From Paramacrobiotus metropolitanus (Eukaryota; Tardigrada; Eutardigrada; Parachela; Macrobiotidae): DNA of 64,000 nt. The stretch covers positions 1,488,001 to 1,552,000 of the forward strand of contig NW_026570236.1 of NCBI RefSeq assembly GCF_019649055.1. The letters run 5' to 3'. The translations under genes were made by a program, and so were the position numbers. The notes beneath the pieces were generated by a model. The model was not told where the DNA came from, made no database searches, and saw only the letters and a list, made by a program, of their open reading frames with translations. Positions 61,197-64,000 of this stretch are shown in pieces. Each line of letters begins with the position of its first letter. Positions within the stretch are counted from its first letter, which is position 1.

Positions 61197-62954
61197 ATGG
61201 ATAATGGAGGCAGTCTGCCTCTGCTGAATCTGGATTTTTCGCAAAAATTCAGCCCGGAGTCGGATCTGGGACTGTTATTACGGACGACCAACTTTGCCGC
61301 CATCAAGCATAAGAACCAGCGGCGCAAGGATCCGGAGAAGACGCCGTATATCAATCATCCCGTTGGGGTGGCTCATATTCTGGCTGCGGAAGGTGGTGTG
61401 ACGGATATCACGGTTCTTCAGGTGAGCTGTCGCGATTTGACGCATATCACGAAAAATTAGTGGACTGTTGGGCTTCTCGCGGTTACATATCTGATGACTG
61501 TCTTCATAATAATTTTGAAATAGTGCGGTTGGTTTCTCCTTTATCGTTTGTTAAACGCGTATAATCTTCGAGGTACGAGCCAAGCAGGCCCAACTTTTCA
61601 GAATTAATTTTTGACTATTAATACGAGTAGTTTGGCTCCGAGGAAATACGCTAAATTAAGTTTTGTCGACTTTTACGATTGAAAATTTTAGTCCATGCTG
61701 TAGTGATAAATAGATAAATATAAAATCTGTAGATTGTTTCGAATTTCGGTATCCCTTTGGGGCCTTTCCGCTATAATTTGCTACCCGAAAATTACTCGCC
61801 GAGGGCCTTGAAACTACGAAAGATCTTAATTTGCGAGTTAAATTTTGATATTTTGTGCGTTTGAACAGGCGGCTGTGCTGCACGATACAGTGGAGGATAC
61901 TGACACCACGCTGGATGAAATCGAACAACATTTTGGTGCCCATGTCCGAAGCATTGTCGCCGAGGTGGGTTTTGAATTTCCAAATTATTTTGTAAATAGA
62001 GAATTATAAAAAGTGAAGTCAGATGTACAATTTTTACAGATTGGTGCCTGTTGGCTGTTATCACAGGCTGATTATTGTGTAGTTCATGACAGAACTGATG
62101 TTTCTGGGTGCAGCAGGGTATTTCACGTCATTTCCGGTCGAGTGACTGTCTTATATTGTAACATTTTAAGTGTTTGTTTTAAATCGCTTCTTAAGTTATA
62201 AAGCACGTTTCGTCTTTCGATAAGATTATGGTCCTGGACAGTATCACAGTGTTAATTACCCGCATTGTACGTATACTGTTATTAATTAATCGTATTTCGT
62301 TTGTATATTAAGAATTTCATCAGTAAATTACAAATAAAGCACATAGAAGCATTTTTCAACTTTGAAGGGATGTGTTTGCATTTAGTGTAGAAATATCGTT
62401 GGACATTGCTATTCAAGTCAAGCGCTTTATGCAGTTGTGGTTTGTTCTTGGGTTTTACCAGGTTTTGCGTTGCATATCGTATATTGTATACAATGCTACT
62501 CTGTTGTATGTTAGCCACTCTTGAACTATCGAAATTGCTGGTGTATCGGTATACGCAATCCATGTAGTGAATAATGTACTTTGTTGTGTTGTTCTCTGTT
62601 TGCAAATACTTCGTATACAGATTTAACATCTGTACTGAATTCATTTCGTATTATTAGGTAACCGACAATAAAGCGCTGGCTCCTGCTGACCGGAAGCGGC
62701 AGCAGATCGAGAAAGCACCACATGTGTCATTCCAGGCCAAGCTGGTGAAATTAGCCGACAAATTGTATAATCTCCGGGATCTGTACCGCACCCGACCGGA
62801 AGGATGGCCTGAAGAGCGCGCGCAGCAGTATTTCGTTTGGGCCGGAAGGGTCATCGAGGGTCTGCTGGGCACTAATCAGCCCATTGAAGACAAACTTCGT
62901 GTGCTTCTTGCCGAAAAAGGTGTTCTTCTGCCCACAGAACGACCTTCCGCCTGA
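61197..62954 (+). CDS. HDDC3: MESH1 / HDDC3 metal-dependent hydrolase, three exons
   Basis: HD-domain hydrolase related to bacterial SpoT; in animals it removes the 3' pyrophosphate of ppGpp in vitro and the 2' phosphate of NADPH. Length 205 residues, cytosolic. Exons 61197-61421, 61869-61964 and 62658-62954, all phase 0. Metal and substrate motifs: [19 protein letters not shown] (His38, His54), [10 protein letters not shown] (His80-Asp81), and [12 protein letters not shown] (Asp141, Asn145). The ATG at 61197 is the first in frame with MESH1-like sequence. An upstream ATG at 61088 opens a 13-codon uORF in another frame that ends before the start and could damp translation. The N-terminus is about 20 residues longer than in many MESH1 proteins. 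It has no synthetase domain. Confidence 0.94.
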
Positions 62955-63877
62955 CCGGCTACTGTGTGACTTTCACCTAGATCTTTTAGTTGACATTTTC
63001 GGTGTGTCTTTCGTTTTTGTTGCATTTTGCTGATTGAGAATATATTCTGCTGAATATCTATAGTTCTATTTGCAGCGTGATCTGCGTAACTACAGTTCGC
63101 GGGTGCGTTCGTTTTGGCGAGAGGTGTGTTAATATGCAGTATATTTATGGCGTAAACTTAACAGTTATAAATTATTTATAATATTGTGGCGTGAAAGGAT
63201 GCAGCAGAGGCAGTTACTACTTATTGTAATCGGAAGATTATTTTGTACCTAGGAAAAAAGATTCAGTGTATAGCACACACTGTGGTACAGTTATACACAG
63301 TACTTCTAGTGCAATCGGTATATTTTTATTAAATCAGCGTATGATTGTCATAATTATCGATAATTATAATTATTTCCAGGAGCTCAAAAGTCACTGGTAC
63401 ATACTCAAAAATTTTATTACAAAAACATACCAATTGAGAGTAAATAGGAACTAGATTACCAGATACCCAACCGGTAACCATAAGGCATTTAATACTTACT
63501 GCTATCAAGCGGAGACCGTTCTGGGAACTGTCCCTTTTATGTTAATTGGATGGGATTCTGCATTCAAAGGTTGCTATGTGGGTGTAAGAATAAGTACTGA
63601 ATAAACTATACTTGCTATATCTTTGGAGCATAATTTAATTTTGCCCCACAGTACTTACTCCGTACTCATATGATCATATATATCTAAAAATAATGTAAGT
63701 AGTACACCATATTTTATCTCATGAGTAATCATAAATACAAAGTAGTAGTTAGACCTCCTTTTTAAAGTTGTACTCTGCATCAGCCATCGATCAGATCTAA
63801 ATTAATCTGATCAGTTAGCAAATTAACGTACGCGTGCGTAAGAACTTTGTTATAACGGACAGTCGCAGGATACTTAC
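62955..63877. other. Spacer downstream of MESH1
   Basis: AT-rich, with no supported coding frame. It presumably contains the MESH1 3' end and, on the other strand, intron sequence of pyruvate kinase. Confidence 0.5.
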
Positions 63878-63895
63878 CTTATCGGCTGAAGCCAT
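63878..63895 (-). CDS. PK: Candidate leader exon of pyruvate kinase
   Basis: ATG GCT TCA GCC GAT AAG (MASADK) followed by a strong donor, AAG|GTAAGTA. An in-frame TAG lies two codons upstream, so the ATG would be a true start. It leaves in phase 0, and the PK exon at 59408 enters in phase 0 directly after an acceptor, giving [14 protein letters not shown]. Similar short leaders precede the core in other pyruvate kinases. The link across 4.5 kb is an inference. Confidence 0.5.
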
Positions 63896-64000
63896 TAGCT
63901 AACCATAATTATGTAAGGTTTGTAATTTCGGAATGCAAGAGCTCTTTTTGACGGTTTTTAAGTGACCGCTCGGCAGAGTATCTCTTGTCAAACAGTTTAA

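Noticed and set aside
1-64000. tRNA or rRNA genes
   Set aside because: Scanned for B-box GGTTCGAATCC-type sequences and rRNA-like blocks; none convincing was found.

Overview
The window is nuclear DNA from a small invertebrate animal. Coding regions are cut by short GT-AG introns, many of 50-150 bases. There are no bacterial operons or ribosome binding sites, and the housekeeping set is metazoan: receptor guanylate cyclase, p24/TMED, lipoyl synthase, ANP32, pyruvate kinase and HDDC3/MESH1. Lineage-specific rhodopsin-like receptors next to a divergent receptor guanylate cyclase suggest an ecdysozoan. A tardigrade is my best guess, but the sequence alone does not prove it. I rebuilt the spliced genes by hand, requiring plausible splice sites and phase agreement at each junction.

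Region 1 (about 0-31 kb) is a fast-evolving receptor neighbourhood. It holds three kinds of 7TM receptor, which I call A, B and C. All carry an Asn-Arg-x-Trp-Ala box where D/E-R-Y would be. Type C is one two-exon gene (289-1445). Type A has one intact intronless gene (13204-14202), one frameshifted copy (2500-3494) and one fragment (27848-28207). Type B has two intact two-exon genes (24470-25996, 28887-30067) and two ruined copies (14977-15529, 20373-21760). An 18-exon receptor guanylate cyclase (4302-11108, minus) lies between them. The same region holds a DNA transposon in a long and a short copy, two foldback elements, a 50-bp minisatellite and decayed fragments of a BTB gene. The order receptor B / BTB 3' end occurs three times about 4.1-4.4 kb apart, so a tandem segmental triplication built much of 20-34 kb.

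Region 2 (31-41 kb, minus strand) holds the parent BTB-BACK gene and a long low-complexity, probably extracellular protein. That protein is built of Thr/Lys/Glu modules with two 42-base micro-exons and ends in a Gly/Tyr-rich tail.

Region 3 (43-64 kb) is a conventional housekeeping block: TMED7-like p24 (minus), lipoyl synthase (plus), ANP32 (minus), pyruvate kinase (minus) and the (p)ppGpp/NADPH hydrolase MESH1 (plus). MESH1 probably lies inside a 5' intron of pyruvate kinase. Introns here contain several near-perfect short palindromes and one duplicated exon edge.

The genes do not form a pathway. The receptors and the cyclase would be cell-surface signalling parts, and the housekeeping genes appear to be neighbours by chance.
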